Positions 39,422 through 51,205 of a stretch of 64,000 nt of DNA are shown piece after piece. The DNA is from Acetobacteraceae bacterium (GTDB lineage: Bacteria; Pseudomonadota; Alphaproteobacteria; Acetobacterales; Acetobacteraceae), in the NCBI GenBank assembly GCA_039613835.1, contig CP154827.1, forward strand, positions 124,001 through 188,000. Reading direction: 5' to 3'. The first letter of the stretch is position 1; each line of letters begins with the position of its first letter. The notes under the pieces are model-generated. The model was not told the origin of the DNA and did not search any database. It was given only the letters and a program-made list of their open reading frames with translations. Both the position numbers and the translations under genes were made by a program.

Positions 39422-42400
39422 ATGAACGAACTGATGAAGATTTTGGGCCAGACGGGCCAAAGCCTGTCTTTTGATCAGATCAAAATTCAGCTCGCTTCAG
39501 CCGAGCAGATCCGGTCCTGGTCCTATGGTGAGATCAAAAAGCCGGAAACCATCAATTACCGCACCTTCAAGCCGGAGCGTGACGGGCTTTTTTGCGCCCG
39601 TATTTTCGGCCCGATCAAAGATTATGAATGTCTGTGCGGCAAATATAAGCGCATGAAATTTCGCGGCATCGTCTGCGAAAAATGCGGTGTTGAAGTCACG
39701 CTCGCGAAGGTGCGACGTGAGCGTATGGGCCATATTGAGCTCGCCTCACCGGTGGCGCATATTTGGTTCCTGAAATCCCTGCCATCTCGTATCGCGACGC
39801 TGATCGACATCACGCTGAAAGATCTTGAGAAGGTTCTATATTTCGAGAGCTACATCGTTCTTGAAGCGGGCACGAGCCCGTTCAAGCAATATAGCCTGCT
39901 GTCGGAAGATCAATATTTCGACGCGCTGGATGATTACGCGGATGAGGGGCTTGAAGTCGGTATTGGCGCGGAGGCCATCAAGAAGATCCTCTGGAAAGCC
40001 CGCCTCCATGCGGAGGAAATCGACCGCCCTGGCCTAGTGGATCGGGAAGGGCGTGACCAGGATAAGTCCGACGGCGATCTGCTGCGGGAAGATCTCAAAG
40101 CCGCGACTTCCGAAGCGAAGCGCAAAAAGCTGGTCAAACGCCTCAAGCTCTATGATTCATTCGCCGAGAGCGGTTCCCGCCCGGAATGGATGATCCTGGA
40201 CCTCGTCCCGGTGATCCCGCCGGAATTGCGTCCGCTCGTCCCGCTTGATGGCGGACGTTTCGCGACGTCAGATCTTAACGATCTCTACCGGCGCGTCATC
40301 AACCGTAATAACCGCCTCAAGCGTCTGATTGAGCTTCGTGCCCCGGATATCATTGTCCGGAATGAAAAGCGCATGTTGCAGGAAGCGGTGGACGCGCTGT
40401 TCGATAATGGTCGGCGTGGGCGTGCGATTGCGGGCGCCAATAAGCGTCCGTTAAAGTCCCTTTCGGACATGCTGAAGGGTAAGCAGGGGCGTTTCCGTCA
40501 AAACCTGTTGGGCAAGCGCGTCGATTATTCCGGTCGTTCCGTCATTGTCGTCGGGCCGGAACTCAAATTGCATCAATGCGGTCTGCCGAAGAAAATGGCA
40601 CTGGAGCTGTTCAAGCCCTTCATTTATTCGAAGCTTGAGAAATATGGTCACGCCACGACCATTAAAGCCGCGAAACGTATGGTCGAGAAGGAACGTCCGG
40701 AAGTCTGGGACATCCTTGAAGAGGTGATCCGTGAGCATCCCGTGATGCTGAACCGTGCGCCGACTTTGCACCGATTGGGCATTCAGGCTTTCGAGCCTGT
40801 CCTGATTGAAGGCAAGGCCATCCAGCTTCATCCGCTCGTCTGCACCGCGTTCAATGCGGATTTTGACGGGGATCAGATGGCCGTGCACGTGCCACTCTCG
40901 CTGGAAGCCCAGCTTGAGGCGCGTGTGCTAATGATGTCGACAAATAACATCCTCAGCCCGGCCAATGGTAAGCCGATCATCGTGCCCTCACAGGATATCG
41001 TGCTGGGTCTTTATTATCTCAGCCTCGAAGTGCCGGAATATCTCGCGACACCGGATCAGGCGGAATATGATAAAGAAGGGCGCGTGACCAAAGCCGGTCC
41101 GCCAGCCTTCCATTCCGTCGCTGAAATTGAACTGGCGATGAATGAAGGTGCGCTGAAGCTGCACGACAAGATTCGCCTGCGACTGGAAGTCCCTTCAGCG
41201 GAGGGGCAGGTGACGCGGCGCGTGGTGATCACCACCCCGGGACGTGCGCTGATCGCGCAGATCCTGCCGGATAATGCGGCTGTGCCGTTTGAGGTCGTTA
41301 ATAAGCAGCTGACCAAAAAGAACGTCTCTGACGTGATCGATGCGGTTTACCGCCATTGCGGCCAGAAAGAGGCGGTGATTTTCTGTGATCGTCTGATGGG
41401 GCTCGGTTTCCGCCATGCGGCGCGTGCCGGTATCTCCTTCGGCAAGGATGATATGATCATCCCGGTTGAGAAGCAGGCACTTGTTGAGCGGACTCAGGCC
41501 GAGATCAAAGAGTTCGAGCAGCAATATCAGGATGGTCTGATCACGGCGGGTGAGCGTTATAATAAGGTGGTCGATGCATGGTCACGCTGCACGGATGAAG
41601 TGCAGGTCGCGATGATGAAGGAGATCTCGAAGCAGGTCATCGGCAAGCCGACCAACTCCGTCTGGATGATGAGCCATTCCGGGGCGCGTGGGTCGCCAGC
41701 GCAGATGAAGCAGCTGGCCGGTATGCGCGGCCTGATGGCCAAGCCATCCGGTGAGATTATTGAGCAGCCCATTATTGCTAACTTTAAAGAAGGGCTCTCC
41801 GTTCTCGATTACTTCACGTCCACTCATGGTGCGCGTAAAGGTCTCGCGGATACGGCGCTCAAGACGGCGAACTCCGGTTACCTGACGCGCCGCCTGGTTG
41901 ATGTCGCGCAGGATTGCATCATCGTTGAGAATGATTGCGGCACGGGGCGCGGCCTGACCGTGCGTGCGGTTATGGATGGAGGTGAAATCGTCTCCTCCCT
42001 CTCCGAGCGTATTCTGGGGCGGACCCTTTCCGCCGATGTCCTCAACCCAGCTGACGGCAAGGTCCTCTATCCGCGCAACACGCTGGTTGAGGAAGCGGAG
42101 GCGGAGACGATTGAGCAGGCCGGGGTTGAGACGGTGCAGATCCGTTCTGTCCTGACCTGTGACGGTCGTGTCGGCGTCTGCGCGCATTGTTATGGGCGTG
42201 ATCTGGCGCGCGGCACACCGGTGAATATCGGTGAGGCTGTCGGCGTCATCGCGGCGCAATCGATCGGGGAACCCGGCACGCAGCTGACGATGCGCACCTT
42301 CCATATTGGTGGTGCGGCGACGCGCGGTGCTGAGCAATCCATGGTGGAAGCGTCCCGCGACGGCAAGGTGACCATCCGTAACCGCAACGTCGTGCAGAAC

Positions 42401-43675
42401 AGCCAGAACATGACGATCGTCATGTCGCGTAACTGTGAGATCGTGCTGACGGATGAGAAAAATGTCGAGCGTGCCCGCTATCGTGTGCCTTATGGTGCAC
42501 GTCTGCTGGTCACGGAGGGTCAGAATGTCGAGCGCGGCCTCAAAATGGCTGAGTGGGACCCTTACACCCTACCGATCATCACTGAGGAATCCGGCACGGT
42601 CGAATATCTCGATCTCATCGATTCAATCACGTTGGTTGAGCGGATGGATGAGGTGACGGGGCTGACCTCTCGCGTGGTTGTCGATTATAAGCAGGGTGGC
42701 AAGAGCGTCGATCTGCGGCCGCGTTTGCAGGTCAAGGACGCTTCCGGCAATGTCGTGAAACTGGGGAACGGAAATGACGCACGTTACTTCCTTGCGCCGG
42801 ACTCCCTCTTATCAGTCGATAATGGCGCGAAGGTGCATGCGGGTGACGTTCTGGCGCGTATCCCGCGTGAGGGTTCCAAAACGCGTGATATTACGGGTGG
42901 TCTGCCGCGCGTTGCTGAGCTTTTTGAAGCGCGGCGCCCGAAAGACCACGCCATTATCGCCGAGACGGAAGGTCGCATCGAAATCGGTCGTGATTATAAG
43001 TCGAAGCGCTGCATCATCGTCAAAAATGATGAGACGGGTGAGGAGACTAATTACCTCATCCCGAAGGGCAAGCATGTTTCCGTTCAGGAAGGTGATTTTG
43101 TCCAGAAGGGAGACCCGCTGGTTGATGGTCCGCGCGTGCCGCATGACATTCTCAAGGTCATGGGTGTTGAAGCCCTGTCAGATTACCTCGTGAATGAAAT
43201 TCAGGATGTTTATCGTCTCCAGGGCGTGAAGATTAATGACAAGCACATTGAGGTCATTGTCCGGCAGATGCTCCAGAAAGTTGAAATTCTGGAGCCGGGC
43301 GACACAACCTATCTTGTCGGGGAAATCGTTGATCGGATTGAGTTCGAGACGGAGAATGACAAGAGACTGAAGCTGGATGAGACGCCGGCACGCGGTGCGC
43401 CTGTTCTGCAGGGCATCACCAAGGCGTCGCTCCAGACGCAGTCCTTCATCTCGGCAGCGTCCTTCCAGGAAACGACGCGTGTCCTGACAGAGGCCGCGAC
43501 AGCGGGCAAGGTCGATACGCTGAATGGCTTGAAAGAGAACGTCATTGTCGGACGTCTCATCCCGGCGGGAACGGGCAGCGTCATGAATCGCCTGCGGGCG
43601 ATTGCCGCCTCTCAGGATCGCCAGCGACTGGGGCAGACTTCTGTTGAAACGACCGAAGAATCATCGGAGGCTTGA
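39422..43675 (+). CDS. rpoC: RNA polymerase subunit beta'
   Basis: This subunit holds the catalytic magnesium. It has 1417 residues. The first zinc site is seen in CLCGKY and CEKCGVEV near residues 70-90, the Mg2+ loop is [12 protein letters not shown], and the second zinc site is [19 protein letters not shown]. The bridge-helix/trigger-loop segment [18 protein letters not shown] is present. The ATG giving MNELMKIL is chosen over an upstream in-frame start. It is intact and ends at a strong hairpin. Confidence 0.98.
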   Translation: MNELMKILGQTGQSLSFDQIKIQLASAEQIRSWSYGEIKKPETINYRTFKPERDGLFCARIFGPIKDYECLCGKYKRMKFRGIVCEKCGVEVTLAKVRRERMGHIELASPVAHIWFLKSLPSRIATLIDITLKDLEKVLYFESYIVLEAGTSPFKQYSLLSEDQYFDALDDYADEGLEVGIGAEAIKKILWKARLHAEEIDRPGLVDREGRDQDKSDGDLLREDLKAATSEAKRKKLVKRLKLYDSFAESGSRPEWMILDLVPVIPPELRPLVPLDGGRFATSDLNDLYRRVINRNNRLKRLIELRAPDIIVRNEKRMLQEAVDALFDNGRRGRAIAGANKRPLKSLSDMLKGKQGRFRQNLLGKRVDYSGRSVIVVGPELKLHQCGLPKKMALELFKPFIYSKLEKYGHATTIKAAKRMVEKERPEVWDILEEVIREHPVMLNRAPTLHRLGIQAFEPVLIEGKAIQLHPLVCTAFNADFDGDQMAVHVPLSLEAQLEARVLMMSTNNILSPANGKPIIVPSQDIVLGLYYLSLEVPEYLATPDQAEYDKEGRVTKAGPPAFHSVAEIELAMNEGALKLHDKIRLRLEVPSAEGQVTRRVVITTPGRALIAQILPDNAAVPFEVVNKQLTKKNVSDVIDAVYRHCGQKEAVIFCDRLMGLGFRHAARAGISFGKDDMIIPVEKQALVERTQAEIKEFEQQYQDGLITAGERYNKVVDAWSRCTDEVQVAMMKEISKQVIGKPTNSVWMMSHSGARGSPAQMKQLAGMRGLMAKPSGEIIEQPIIANFKEGLSVLDYFTSTHGARKGLADTALKTANSGYLTRRLVDVAQDCIIVENDCGTGRGLTVRAVMDGGEIVSSLSERILGRTLSADVLNPADGKVLYPRNTLVEEAEAETIEQAGVETVQIRSVLTCDGRVGVCAHCYGRDLARGTPVNIGEAVGVIAAQSIGEPGTQLTMRTFHIGGAATRGAEQSMVEASRDGKVTIRNRNVVQNSQNMTIVMSRNCEIVLTDEKNVERARYRVPYGARLLVTEGQNVERGLKMAEWDPYTLPIITEESGTVEYLDLIDSITLVERMDEVTGLTSRVVVDYKQGGKSVDLRPRLQVKDASGNVVKLGNGNDARYFLAPDSLLSVDNGAKVHAGDVLARIPREGSKTRDITGGLPRVAELFEARRPKDHAIIAETEGRIEIGRDYKSKRCIIVKNDETGEETNYLIPKGKHVSVQEGDFVQKGDPLVDGPRVPHDILKVMGVEALSDYLVNEIQDVYRLQGVKINDKHIEVIVRQMLQKVEILEPGDTTYLVGEIVDRIEFETENDKRLKLDETPARGAPVLQGITKASLQTQSFISAASFQETTRVLTEAATAGKVDTLNGLKENVIVGRLIPAGTGSVMNRLRAIAASQDRQRLGQTSVETTEESSEA

Positions 43676-43682
43676 GGTTGAA

Positions 43683-43715
43683 AATAAGCGCGCAGCGTCA
43701 GGCTGCGCGCTTATT
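43683..43715 (+). terminator. Hairpin after rpoC
   Basis: A perfect 14-bp stem (AATAAGCGCGCAGC and its complement) with a 5-base loop begins eight bases after the rpoC stop. Its descending arm ends in TTATT. It probably ends the rplK-rpoC unit. Confidence 0.7.
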
Positions 43716-43994
43716 GCTGGGGTATCGGTAAATATCGTGGCGACTCTATCCAGATGCTTGACTTTTGCTGGTAAGCGCCGTAGGTAGCACGCTTCCGGCT
43801 TCCCCCGTCTCTCGGGACGTTAAGGCCGAGGATAGACTTTATTTTTTGCTTTGGACGCCGTTTATCTTTGGTAAACCAAGGTCTGGGGTAGATTTGTTTG
43901 GCGGGCGATCTTGCATCGCGCGCTGAGTTGTGTTGAATGCGCGCGGATCAGGTGCGAATCTGGTCTGTCTTTAAACGAGAATCGGGAAGGGCGA
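43716..43994 (+). promoter_or_regulatory. Intergenic region before rpsL with a possible promoter
   Basis: CTTGACT (-35 TTGACT at 43758-43763) is followed 17 bases later by TAGGTA, a weak -10. I see no gene in the region. Confidence 0.3.
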
Positions 43995-44366
43995 ATGCCG
44001 ACCATCAACCAGTTAATCGCAAAAGGGCGTGATCCTGCTGCGAAGCGGAATAAAGTGCCAGCCCTGCAAGGGTGCCCGCAAAAGCGTGGCGTGTGCACGC
44101 GCGTCTATACGGTCACACCGAAGAAGCCGAACTCGGCCTTGCGTAAGGTGGCAAAAGTCCGCCTGACAAACGGGTATGAGGTCGTCAGCTACATCCCTGG
44201 TGAAGGGCACAATCTGCAAGAGCATAGCGTGGTTCTGATCCGTGGCGGCCGCGTGAAGGATCTTCCGGGTGTGCGCTACCACATTCTCCGTGGTGTGCTG
44301 GATACACAAGGTATTGCAAAACGCCGCCAGCGTCGCTCGCTTTACGGTGCGAAACGTCCTAAGTAA
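43995..44366 (+). CDS. rpsL: 30S ribosomal protein S12
   Basis: S12 lies at the decoding centre and controls accuracy. The 123-residue protein starts MPTINQLI. It keeps the conserved [14 protein letters not shown] and [13 protein letters not shown], whose lysines are the classic streptomycin-resistance positions, so the sequence looks wild type. The ATG is chosen by family start, since the frame is open 28 codons upstream. It is the first gene of the rpsL-rpsG-tuf cluster. Confidence 0.97.
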   Translation: MPTINQLIAKGRDPAAKRNKVPALQGCPQKRGVCTRVYTVTPKKPNSALRKVAKVRLTNGYEVVSYIPGEGHNLQEHSVVLIRGGRVKDLPGVRYHILRGVLDTQGIAKRRQRRSLYGAKRPK

Positions 44367-44380
44367 GAGGAATATAAGGC

Positions 44381-44857
44381 ATGAGTCGCCGACATCGCGC
44401 TGTCAAGCGTGAGATCCTTCCCGATCCGAAGTTTGGAGACGTCGTCATCACGCGCTTTATGAATGCGCTAATGTACGATGGTAAGAAATCGACTGCTGAA
44501 GGTATCGTTTACGGTGCGCTTGAAGCTGTCCGCCGTCGTGGCGGTGCTTCGACGGATCCGGTTGCGATGTTTCACGCAGCGCTCGACAACGTCAAGCCTG
44601 CCGTCGAGGTGCGCTCACGCCGCGTCGGTGGCGCGACGTATCAGGTGCCTGTCGAAGTCCGTGCGGAACGTCGTCAGGCCTTGGCGATACGCTGGGTGAT
44701 CGACGCGTCGCGCAAGCGCGGCGAGAACACGATGCAGGAGCGCTTGTCCAACGAGCTGATGGATGCGATCAATAATCGCGGTTCGGCCGTCAAAAAGCGT
44801 GAAGACACGCATCGCATGGCTGAAGCCAACAAGGCATTCAGCCACTACCGCTGGTAA
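44381..44857 (+). CDS. rpsG: 30S ribosomal protein S7
   Basis: S7 nucleates assembly of the 30S head and contacts E-site tRNA. The 158-residue protein begins [20 protein letters not shown], has the [14 protein letters not shown] beta-hairpin region, and ends [15 protein letters not shown]. It lies 14 bases after rpsL. The next gene is tuf, not fusA as in most bacteria. Confidence 0.97.
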   Translation: MSRRHRAVKREILPDPKFGDVVITRFMNALMYDGKKSTAEGIVYGALEAVRRRGGASTDPVAMFHAALDNVKPAVEVRSRRVGGATYQVPVEVRAERRQALAIRWVIDASRKRGENTMQERLSNELMDAINNRGSAVKKREDTHRMAEANKAFSHYRW

Positions 44858-44954
44858 GTTTAACCAGCTCAACAGTTTCGGGTTTCAATCGGAACCTGAT
44901 GTTAATGAGCAATCTTCCCCGCCGTAACTTCGGCGGTGGGTTATGGAGAGAACG

Positions 44955-46145
44955 ATGGCTAAGGCTAAATTTGAGCGGACGAAGCCGCACTGCAATATCG
45001 GAACGATTGGTCACGTTGACCATGGCAAAACCTCGCTGACGGCTGCGATTACTAAGACGCTCGCCAAGTCAGGTGGTGCGACATATCAGGCTTATGATCA
45101 GATCGACGCGGCGCCGGAAGAGCGTGCACGTGGTATCACGATCTCGACCGCTCACGTTGAGTATGAGACGAAAAACCGCCATTACGCGCACGTCGACTGC
45201 CCGGGCCATGCTGACTACGTCAAGAACATGATCACCGGTGCGGCGCAGATGGATGGCGCGATCCTCGTTGTCTCCGCTGCTGATGGCCCGATGCCCCAGA
45301 CACGTGAGCACATCCTGCTCGCGCGCCAGGTGGGTGTTCCTGCGCTGGTCGTTTTCCTGAACAAGGTCGATCAGGTGGATGACCCTGAGCTGCTTGAGCT
45401 CGTTGAGATGGAAGTGCGTGAGCTTCTCTCTTCCTACCAGTTCCCGGGCGACGATATCCCCATCATCAAGGGCTCCGCGCTCGTCACGCTTGAAGATGGC
45501 GATGCCGAAATCGGTGAGAACCGCGTTCTTGAGCTGATGGAAGCGGTTGATTCCTACATCCCGCAGCCTGAGCGCCCGATTGACCGTCCTTTCCTGATGC
45601 CGATTGAGGACGTCTTCTCGATCTCCGGTCGTGGCACGGTTGTGACGGGTCGCGTTGAGCGCGGTGCGGTCAATGTCGGTGAGGAAGTTGAGATTGTCGG
45701 TCTTAAGGACACAGTTAAGACGACGGTGACCGGCGTTGAGATGTTCCGCAAGCTTCTTGATCGTGGTGAGGCGGGCGATAATATCGGTGCCCTTCTGCGT
45801 GGCACGAAGCGTGAAGACGTTGAGCGCGGTCAGGTTCTGGCCAAGCCCGGCTCCATCACCCCGCACAAGAAGTTCAAGGCCGAAGCCTACATCCTCACGA
45901 AAGAGGAGGGGGGCCGTCACACGCCGTTCTTCACTAATTATCGTCCCCAGTTCTACTTCCGCACGACGGACGTCACGGGTGTTGTCCAGCTGCCGGAAGG
46001 CACAGAGATGGTCATGCCGGGCGACAACGTCGCGATGGATGTTGAGCTGATCGCACCGATCGCGATGGATGAAGGCCTTCGCTTCGCGATCCGCGAAGGT
46101 GGCCGGACTGTCGGCGCAGGTGTGGTCGCGTCGATCACCGCCTGA
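44955..46145 (+). CDS. tuf: Elongation factor Tu
   Basis: This translational GTPase delivers aminoacyl-tRNA. The 396-residue protein has G1 GHVDHGKTS, the switch region with [14 protein letters not shown]3 [12 protein letters not shown]4 NKVD and G5 GSAL. It is intact. It starts 97 bases after rpsG, where fusA would normally lie, and ends before a very long hairpin. The ATG at 44955 is preferred over one four codons upstream. Confidence 0.98.
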   Translation: MAKAKFERTKPHCNIGTIGHVDHGKTSLTAAITKTLAKSGGATYQAYDQIDAAPEERARGITISTAHVEYETKNRHYAHVDCPGHADYVKNMITGAAQMDGAILVVSAADGPMPQTREHILLARQVGVPALVVFLNKVDQVDDPELLELVEMEVRELLSSYQFPGDDIPIIKGSALVTLEDGDAEIGENRVLELMEAVDSYIPQPERPIDRPFLMPIEDVFSISGRGTVVTGRVERGAVNVGEEVEIVGLKDTVKTTVTGVEMFRKLLDRGEAGDNIGALLRGTKREDVERGQVLAKPGSITPHKKFKAEAYILTKEEGGRHTPFFTNYRPQFYFRTTDVTGVVQLPEGTEMVMPGDNVAMDVELIAPIAMDEGLRFAIREGGRTVGAGVVASITA

Positions 46146-46155
46146 ACGAAAATAT

Positions 46156-46209
46156 AGCCTCGAAGGCTGACCCGACCGGGCGCACCTGGTCGGGTCAGCC
46201 TTCGAGGCT
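46156..46209 (+). terminator. 22-bp perfect hairpin after tuf
   Basis: AGCCTCGAAGGCTGACCCGA, extended by CC, pairs with its exact complement across a 10-base loop (46178-46187). It begins 10 bases after the tuf stop. No T run follows. It probably separates tuf from the S10 operon, which starts 52 bases later. Confidence 0.65.
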
Positions 46210-46261
46210 TAGAAGGAGCAGGGTAGCCCCCGAACCTTATTGAGTTGGACGATTTGTAAAG

Positions 46262-46570
46262 ATGGACAGCCAAAACATCCGCATTCGCCTCAAGGCATAC
46301 GACCACCGCGTGCTCGATAACAGCACGAAGGAGATCGTGAACACGGCGAAGCGCACGGGTGCGCAGGTTCGGGGTCCCATCCCGCTACCGACGCATATTG
46401 AGCGTTTTACTGTTAACCGCTCGCCACATGTGGATAAGAAAAGCCGCGAGCAGTTCGAAATTCGGACTCACCGCCGCCTGCTCGATATTGTCGAGCCGAC
46501 CCCGCAGACCGTGGACGCCCTCATGAAGCTCGACCTCGCCGCTGGCGTCGATGTCGAGATCAAGCTTTAA
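46262..46570 (+). CDS. rpsJ: 30S ribosomal protein S10
   Basis: S10 is a 30S head protein and also the NusE antitermination factor. The 102-residue protein has [20 protein letters not shown] and the loop motif [20 protein letters not shown]. It heads the S10 operon, with rplC ten bases downstream. Confidence 0.97.
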   Translation: MDSQNIRIRLKAYDHRVLDNSTKEIVNTAKRTGAQVRGPIPLPTHIERFTVNRSPHVDKKSREQFEIRTHRRLLDIVEPTPQTVDALMKLDLAAGVDVEIKL

Positions 46571-46580
46571 GGTCCAGACG

Positions 46581-47264
46581 ATGCGCACCGGATTGATCGC
46601 AAAAAAGTTGGGCATGACCCGACTCTTCAAGGAAGACGGCACACACGTGCCTGTCACCGTTCTTCATCTCGACGATGTGACGGTTGTCTCCACCCGTAAT
46701 GTTGAGCGTGACGGCTATACGGCCGTGCAGCTTGGTATGGGCAAGGCAAAAGTTAAAAACGTCTCCAAGCCCATGCGTGGACATTTCTCGGCCGCCAAGG
46801 TCGAGCCCTGCAAGAAGCTTGTCGAGTTTCGCGTCAGTGACGACGCGGTGCTTGAGGCGGGGACACGCCTTTCAGCCGCGCATTTCGTCGTCGGCCAGAA
46901 AGTGGACGTGACCGCAACGAGTAAAGGTAAGGGTTTTGCCGGCGCCATAAAGCGCTGGAACTTTGCCGGTCTCGAAGCTTCGCACGGCGTTTCCATCAGT
47001 CACCGTTCACACGGTTCGACGGGACAGCGTCAGGATTCCGGCAAAGTCTTCAAAGGCAAGAAAATGGCCGGTCATCTTGGTGATGAGCGCATCACCACGC
47101 TGAACCTCGAAGTCGCCGCGGTGGATGAAGAGCGTAATCTCATTATGGTTCGTGGTTCAGTCCCGGGTGCTAAAAACGGCACGGTGCTGATCCGCGATGC
47201 GATCAAGAAGGACCGTCACGCTGACGCGCCGTATCCGGCTGCGACTCTGACGGCCGCCGGTTGA
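46581..47264 (+). CDS. rplC: 50S ribosomal protein L3
   Basis: L3 is an early assembly protein near the peptidyl transferase centre. The 227-residue protein begins [16 protein letters not shown]. It has the central finger [20 protein letters not shown], which includes the methylatable Gln, and [17 protein letters not shown]. The start follows rpsJ by ten bases and rplD follows by eleven. Confidence 0.96.
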   Translation: MRTGLIAKKLGMTRLFKEDGTHVPVTVLHLDDVTVVSTRNVERDGYTAVQLGMGKAKVKNVSKPMRGHFSAAKVEPCKKLVEFRVSDDAVLEAGTRLSAAHFVVGQKVDVTATSKGKGFAGAIKRWNFAGLEASHGVSISHRSHGSTGQRQDSGKVFKGKKMAGHLGDERITTLNLEVAAVDEERNLIMVRGSVPGAKNGTVLIRDAIKKDRHADAPYPAATLTAAG

Positions 47265-47275
47265 GGACTGAGGGT

Positions 47276-47893
47276 ATGGAATACGAGATCAAGACCCTCG
47301 ATAACGGAAGCGCCGGTAAGGTGATCCTTCCGGAGGAATTGTTCGGCATTACGCCGCGCAATGACATTATGGCCCGCGTCGTACATTGGCAGCTCGCCAA
47401 GCGTCGTGCTGGCATGCACCGCGTCAAAGGCATGGGCGAAATTTCCGGCACGACCAAGAAGCCCTATCGCCAGAAAGGCACGGGCTCTGCACGTCAGGGT
47501 TCGTTGCGTGCCCCGCAATTCCGCACAGGTGGTGTGGTGCACGGGCCGGTTCTGCGTGACCATGGTTATGACCTGCCGAAAAAAGTGCGCCGCCTCGGCC
47601 TGATCTCTGCATTGTCGCAGAAGGCTGCGGAAGGGAAGGTCGTTATCCTTGAGGCTGTTGCCGGTGTGCAGAAAACACGTGATGCCGAAGCCAAAATGAA
47701 GGCTCTGGGCCTGACTTCGGCTTTGATCGTTGATGGTGTCAATCCGGATGTCGGGTTTGGGCGTGCCATCCGCAACCTGCATAAGATTGATGTGATGCCG
47801 TCAATCGGTGCCAATGTTTACGATATCCTCAATCATGAGGCGCTTATCGTGACGCGCGCCGGGCTTGATGGCCTGAAGGAGCGCCTGGCATGA
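47276..47893 (+). CDS. rplD: 50S ribosomal protein L4
   Basis: L4 lines the peptide exit tunnel and can repress the S10 operon in enterobacteria. The 205-residue protein has the tunnel loop region [20 protein letters not shown] followed by [11 protein letters not shown]. The ATG at 47276 ([10 protein letters not shown]) is chosen over an upstream in-frame codon. The stop overlaps the rplW start by ATGA. Confidence 0.96.
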   Translation: MEYEIKTLDNGSAGKVILPEELFGITPRNDIMARVVHWQLAKRRAGMHRVKGMGEISGTTKKPYRQKGTGSARQGSLRAPQFRTGGVVHGPVLRDHGYDLPKKVRRLGLISALSQKAAEGKVVILEAVAGVQKTRDAEAKMKALGLTSALIVDGVNPDVGFGRAIRNLHKIDVMPSIGANVYDILNHEALIVTRAGLDGLKERLA

Positions 47894-48231
47894 GCACGAC
47901 AACCGTTCTGGCGCGCCGTGAAAAGGCCGCCCGCATGAGCCGTGAGGCGATGTTTGACATCATCCGCGGGCCCGTCATCACTGAGAAAGCGACAGCTCTT
48001 TCAGAGAATAACCACGTCGTTTTCCGCGTCGCACTTAAGGCGTCCAAGCCCGAGATCAAAATTACGGTCGAGACGCTGTTTAACGTGAAGGTGCTTTCGG
48101 TGAACACCCTGGTGCAGAAGGGCAAGAGCAAAATGTTCAAGGGGCGGCCAGGTCGTCGCTCTGACACCAAGAAAGCATATGTTAAGCTCGCAGATGGTCA
48201 GTCGATCGACCTCACAGCGAAGCTGAGCTGA
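47890..48231 (+). CDS. rplW: 50S ribosomal protein L23
   Basis: L23 sits at the tunnel exit and docks trigger factor and SRP. The 113-residue protein has the core [20 protein letters not shown] and [20 protein letters not shown]. It is coupled to rplD by ATGA. An internal ATG at 47935 is a possible alternative start, which would drop a 15-residue N-terminal extension. Confidence 0.94.
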   Translation: MSTTTVLARREKAARMSREAMFDIIRGPVITEKATALSENNHVVFRVALKASKPEIKITVETLFNVKVLSVNTLVQKGKSKMFKGRPGRRSDTKKAYVKLADGQSIDLTAKLS

Positions 48232-48247
48232 CGCGGGGTAGGGAATC

Positions 48248-49078
48248 ATGGCACTAAAACACTTTAATCCGACGACGCCCAGCCTTCGTGGCACCGTCCT
48301 TATCGACCGGAGCGAGCTGCATAAGTGGAAACCCGTCAAGCAGCTGACGGAAGGTAAGAACAAATCCGGCGGTCGCAATAATCATGGGCGTACAACGTCG
48401 CGCTTCCGTGGCGGCGGGCACAAGCAGTCCTACCGTTATGTCGATTTCAAGCGTCGCAAATTCGATGTTGCGGGCACGATTGAGCGGCTGGAATATGACC
48501 CGAACCGCACGTCTTTCATCGCGCTGGTCAAATATGATGATGGTGAGCTTGCTTACATCCTCGCGCCACAACGCGTGAAATCAGGGGATCGTGTCGTTGC
48601 TGGTGCGCGGGTTGACGTTAAGCCCGGCAATGCAATGCCGCTGGCGGCGATGCCGGTGGGCACGATCGTCCATAATATTGAGCTCAAGATCGGTGCGGGT
48701 GGCAAGGTCGCGCGTTCAGCCGGGACTTACGCCCAGCTTGTCGGCAAGGATGCCGGTTACGCTCAGATCAAGCTGCAATCCGGTGAGTTGCGTCTTGTCC
48801 GCGGGGAATGCATGGCGGCAGTCGGTGCTGTCTCCAACCCGGATAATATGAACCAACATATTGGTAAGGCCGGTCGCAATCGTTGGCTCGGGCGCCGCCC
48901 ACATAATCGTGGTGTCGTCATGAACCCTGTTGATCACCCGCATGGTGGTGGTGAGGGCCGTACCTCTGGCGGGCGTCATCCCGTTACGCCGTGGGGTAAG
49001 CCGACAAAAGGTTACAAAACGCGTAGAAACAAGCGCACGGATAGCTTGATTATCCGCCGCCGCAAGACCGGTAAGTAA
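48248..49078 (+). CDS. rplB: 50S ribosomal protein L2
   Basis: L2 is needed for subunit joining and peptidyl transfer. The 276-residue protein begins [17 protein letters not shown], has [17 protein letters not shown], and near the C-terminus [20 protein letters not shown] with the conserved functional His. It is followed by rpsS after 18 bases. Confidence 0.98.
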   Translation: MALKHFNPTTPSLRGTVLIDRSELHKWKPVKQLTEGKNKSGGRNNHGRTTSRFRGGGHKQSYRYVDFKRRKFDVAGTIERLEYDPNRTSFIALVKYDDGELAYILAPQRVKSGDRVVAGARVDVKPGNAMPLAAMPVGTIVHNIELKIGAGGKVARSAGTYAQLVGKDAGYAQIKLQSGELRLVRGECMAAVGAVSNPDNMNQHIGKAGRNRWLGRRPHNRGVVMNPVDHPHGGGEGRTSGGRHPVTPWGKPTKGYKTRRNKRTDSLIIRRRKTGK

Positions 49079-49096
49079 GAGAGGGGTATTAGAGAG

Positions 49097-49375
49097 ATGG
49101 CACGTTCCGTCTGGAAAGGCCCGTTCGTCGACGGGTACTTGTTTGGTAAGGCAGAAGCTTTACGTGCGTCGGGTCGCAATGAGGTGATCAAAATCTGGTC
49201 ACGTCGTTCAACGATCCTGCCACAATTTGTGGGCCTAACATTTGGTGTGTATAACGGGCGCAAATTCCTGCCTGTGCAAGTGACGGAAAATATGGTCGGA
49301 CATAAGTTCGGCGAGTTTTCCCCGACGCGCACATTCACGGGTCATGCGTCCGATAAAAAGTCGAAGCGGGGCTGA
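49097..49375 (+). CDS. rpsS: 30S ribosomal protein S19
   Basis: S19 lies in the 30S head near the A site and forms intersubunit bridges. The 92-residue protein begins [16 protein letters not shown] and has [20 protein letters not shown] and [16 protein letters not shown]. It sits one base from rplV. Confidence 0.97.
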   Translation: MARSVWKGPFVDGYLFGKAEALRASGRNEVIKIWSRRSTILPQFVGLTFGVYNGRKFLPVQVTENMVGHKFGEFSPTRTFTGHASDKKSKRG

Positions 49376-49376
49376 G

Positions 49377-49814
49377 ATGAGCAAGCCAAAGCATATTCGC
49401 GCACTTGCCGATAATGAGACGCAGGCCGTTGCACGCAATGTCCGTGTCAGCCCGCGCAAGCTCGACCTGGTTGCGGCCATGATCCGCAATCTGCCGGCTG
49501 ACAAAGCCATTGCGGCGCTGACTTTTTCCCGCCGTCGCATTGCGCAGCAGGTGCGTAAGACACTTGAGAGCGCGATCGCAAACGCTGAAAATAATCATCA
49601 GCTTGATGTGGATCAGCTGGTGGTGAAGTCGGCTGAGGTCGGTAAATCAATCGTCATGAAGCGCTTTCATGCGCGTGGTCGTGGTCGCTCCGCCCGGATT
49701 GAAAAGTTCTTCAGCCACATCAAGATCGTGGTCGCTGAGCGGGCTGCGACAGAAGATGCCCCTGCGAAGAAGACTCGCAAGCGCAAAGACGTAGCAGAAC
49801 AGAAGGCGGCCTGA
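49377..49814 (+). CDS. rplV: 50S ribosomal protein L22
   Basis: L22 lines the exit tunnel and contacts all 23S domains. The 145-residue protein has [20 protein letters not shown], the tunnel hairpin segment [20 protein letters not shown], and a basic tail of about 25 residues beyond the usual end. The start is fixed by the one-base gap after rpsS. The rpsC gene follows one base after its stop. Confidence 0.96.
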   Translation: MSKPKHIRALADNETQAVARNVRVSPRKLDLVAAMIRNLPADKAIAALTFSRRRIAQQVRKTLESAIANAENNHQLDVDQLVVKSAEVGKSIVMKRFHARGRGRSARIEKFFSHIKIVVAERAATEDAPAKKTRKRKDVAEQKAA

Positions 49815-49815
49815 T

Positions 49816-50493
49816 ATGGGACATAAAGTCAATCCGATCGGGCTTCGGCTCGGTGTAAATCGCACCTGGGACAGCCGCTGGTATGCGGGCCAGGATTACG
49901 CGAATCTTCTTCATGAGGACCTCAAGCTTCGGGCATATCTTCGTCGCAAGCTCGCAGGTGCTGGTGTTTCCCGCGTTGTGATCGAACGTCCGGCTAAAAA
50001 GCCCCGCGTCACGATCTATGCAGCCCGTCCGGGTGTCGTGATCGGTAAAAAAGGTCAGGATATTGACGCGCTTCGTAAAGATCTAAGCCGTATGGCGAAG
50101 GCTGACGTCGCGCTCAACATCGTGGAAATCCGCAAGCCTGAAATTGACTCGACACTTGTCGCGGAAAATATCGCGCAGCAGCTAGAGCGCCGCGTGGCAT
50201 TCCGCCGGGCGATGAAGCGTGCCGTGCAATCCGCGATGCGCCTCGGGGCGGAGGGGATTCGGATCAACTGCTCCGGTCGGCTTGGCGGTGCTGAGATCGC
50301 GCGTATTGAATGGTATCGTGAAGGTCGCGTTCCGCTTCATACGCTTCGTGCGGATATTGATTACGGCGTGGCAACGGCGAAGACGACCTATGGCACTTGT
50401 GGTGTGAAGGTCTGGATCTTTAAAGGCGATGTCATGGCGCATGACTCCCTTGCTCAGGACCGTCGTGCCGCTGAGCAAGCGCCGCAGCGTTGA
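49816..50493 (+). CDS. rpsC: 30S ribosomal protein S3
   Basis: S3 forms the mRNA entry helicase site with S4 and S5. The 225-residue protein begins [18 protein letters not shown]. It has a KH domain with [18 protein letters not shown] and the C-terminal motif [20 protein letters not shown]. It is followed by rplP after 47 bases. Confidence 0.97.
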   Translation: MGHKVNPIGLRLGVNRTWDSRWYAGQDYANLLHEDLKLRAYLRRKLAGAGVSRVVIERPAKKPRVTIYAARPGVVIGKKGQDIDALRKDLSRMAKADVALNIVEIRKPEIDSTLVAENIAQQLERRVAFRRAMKRAVQSAMRLGAEGIRINCSGRLGGAEIARIEWYREGRVPLHTLRADIDYGVATAKTTYGTCGVKVWIFKGDVMAHDSLAQDRRAAEQAPQR

Positions 50494-50540
50494 GTCGAAG
50501 TTCAAAACAAGCGTCGTGAGGCGCGTGAGGATAACTGATC

Positions 50541-50957
50541 ATGCTTTCCCCCAAGCGGACGAAGTTTCGCAAAGCCCATAAAGGCCGTATTCACGGCCTC
50601 GCAAAAGGTGGAACGACGCTGAATTTCGGCGCGTTCGGCCTGAAAGCGCTTGAGCCCGAGAGGATCACGGCGCGCCAGATCGAGGCGTCTCGTCGTGCGA
50701 TTACGCGTGCGATGAAGCGCGCAGGTCGTGTCTGGATCCGCATTTTCCCGGATCTTCCGGTTTCCACCAAGCCGGCTGAGGTGCGGATGGGCTCGGGTAA
50801 GGGCTCGCCTGAATATTGGGTCGCACGCGTCAAGCCGGGTCGCGTCCTTTTCGAAATTGAAGGCGTGCCGCCTGATGTCGCGCGCCACGCGCTCGAATTA
50901 GGCGCGGCGAAACTGCCGATCAAGACCAAGTTCATTACACGCATTGGAGATGCCTGA
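50541..50957 (+). CDS. rplP: 50S ribosomal protein L16
   Basis: L16 binds near the A site and helps tRNA accommodation. The 138-residue protein begins [20 protein letters not shown] and has [20 protein letters not shown] and [19 protein letters not shown]. The rpmC gene starts one base after its stop. Confidence 0.97.
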   Translation: MLSPKRTKFRKAHKGRIHGLAKGGTTLNFGAFGLKALEPERITARQIEASRRAITRAMKRAGRVWIRIFPDLPVSTKPAEVRMGSGKGSPEYWVARVKPGRVLFEIEGVPPDVARHALELGAAKLPIKTKFITRIGDA

Positions 50958-50958
50958 G

Positions 50959-51192
50959 ATGGCCGACGCGTTTAAAGTCGCCGATCTGCGGGGCAAGACG
51001 TCTGATGAGCTTGAGGCTCTTCTGCTTAATCTGAAAAAAGAGCAGCTGAATCTGCGTTTCCAGGCCGCGACCGGGCAGTCTGAAGGTGCGGGCCGGGTGC
51101 GGCTGCTGCGTCGTGCTGTCGCGCGGATCAAGACAGTTTTGCATCAATCGAAGAAGAGTGCGGGCGCAAAAACGTCCGCCGTAAAGTCCTGA
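50959..51192 (+). CDS. rpmC: 50S ribosomal protein L29
   Basis: L29 lies at the tunnel exit beside L23. The 77-residue protein has the two-helix core [20 protein letters not shown] and [17 protein letters not shown]. An Ala/Ser/Lys-rich tail makes it about ten residues longer than the usual form. The ATG at 50959 is chosen by the family start and the one-base spacing. Confidence 0.94.
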   Translation: MADAFKVADLRGKTSDELEALLLNLKKEQLNLRFQAATGQSEGAGRVRLLRRAVARIKTVLHQSKKSAGAKTSAVKS

Positions 51193-51205
51193 GAGGAGAC
51201 GGACA

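Noticed and set aside
45069..45920. 283-codon open frame on the minus strand
   Set aside because: It is antisense to tuf. Strong codon bias in tuf leaves the opposite frame open by chance.
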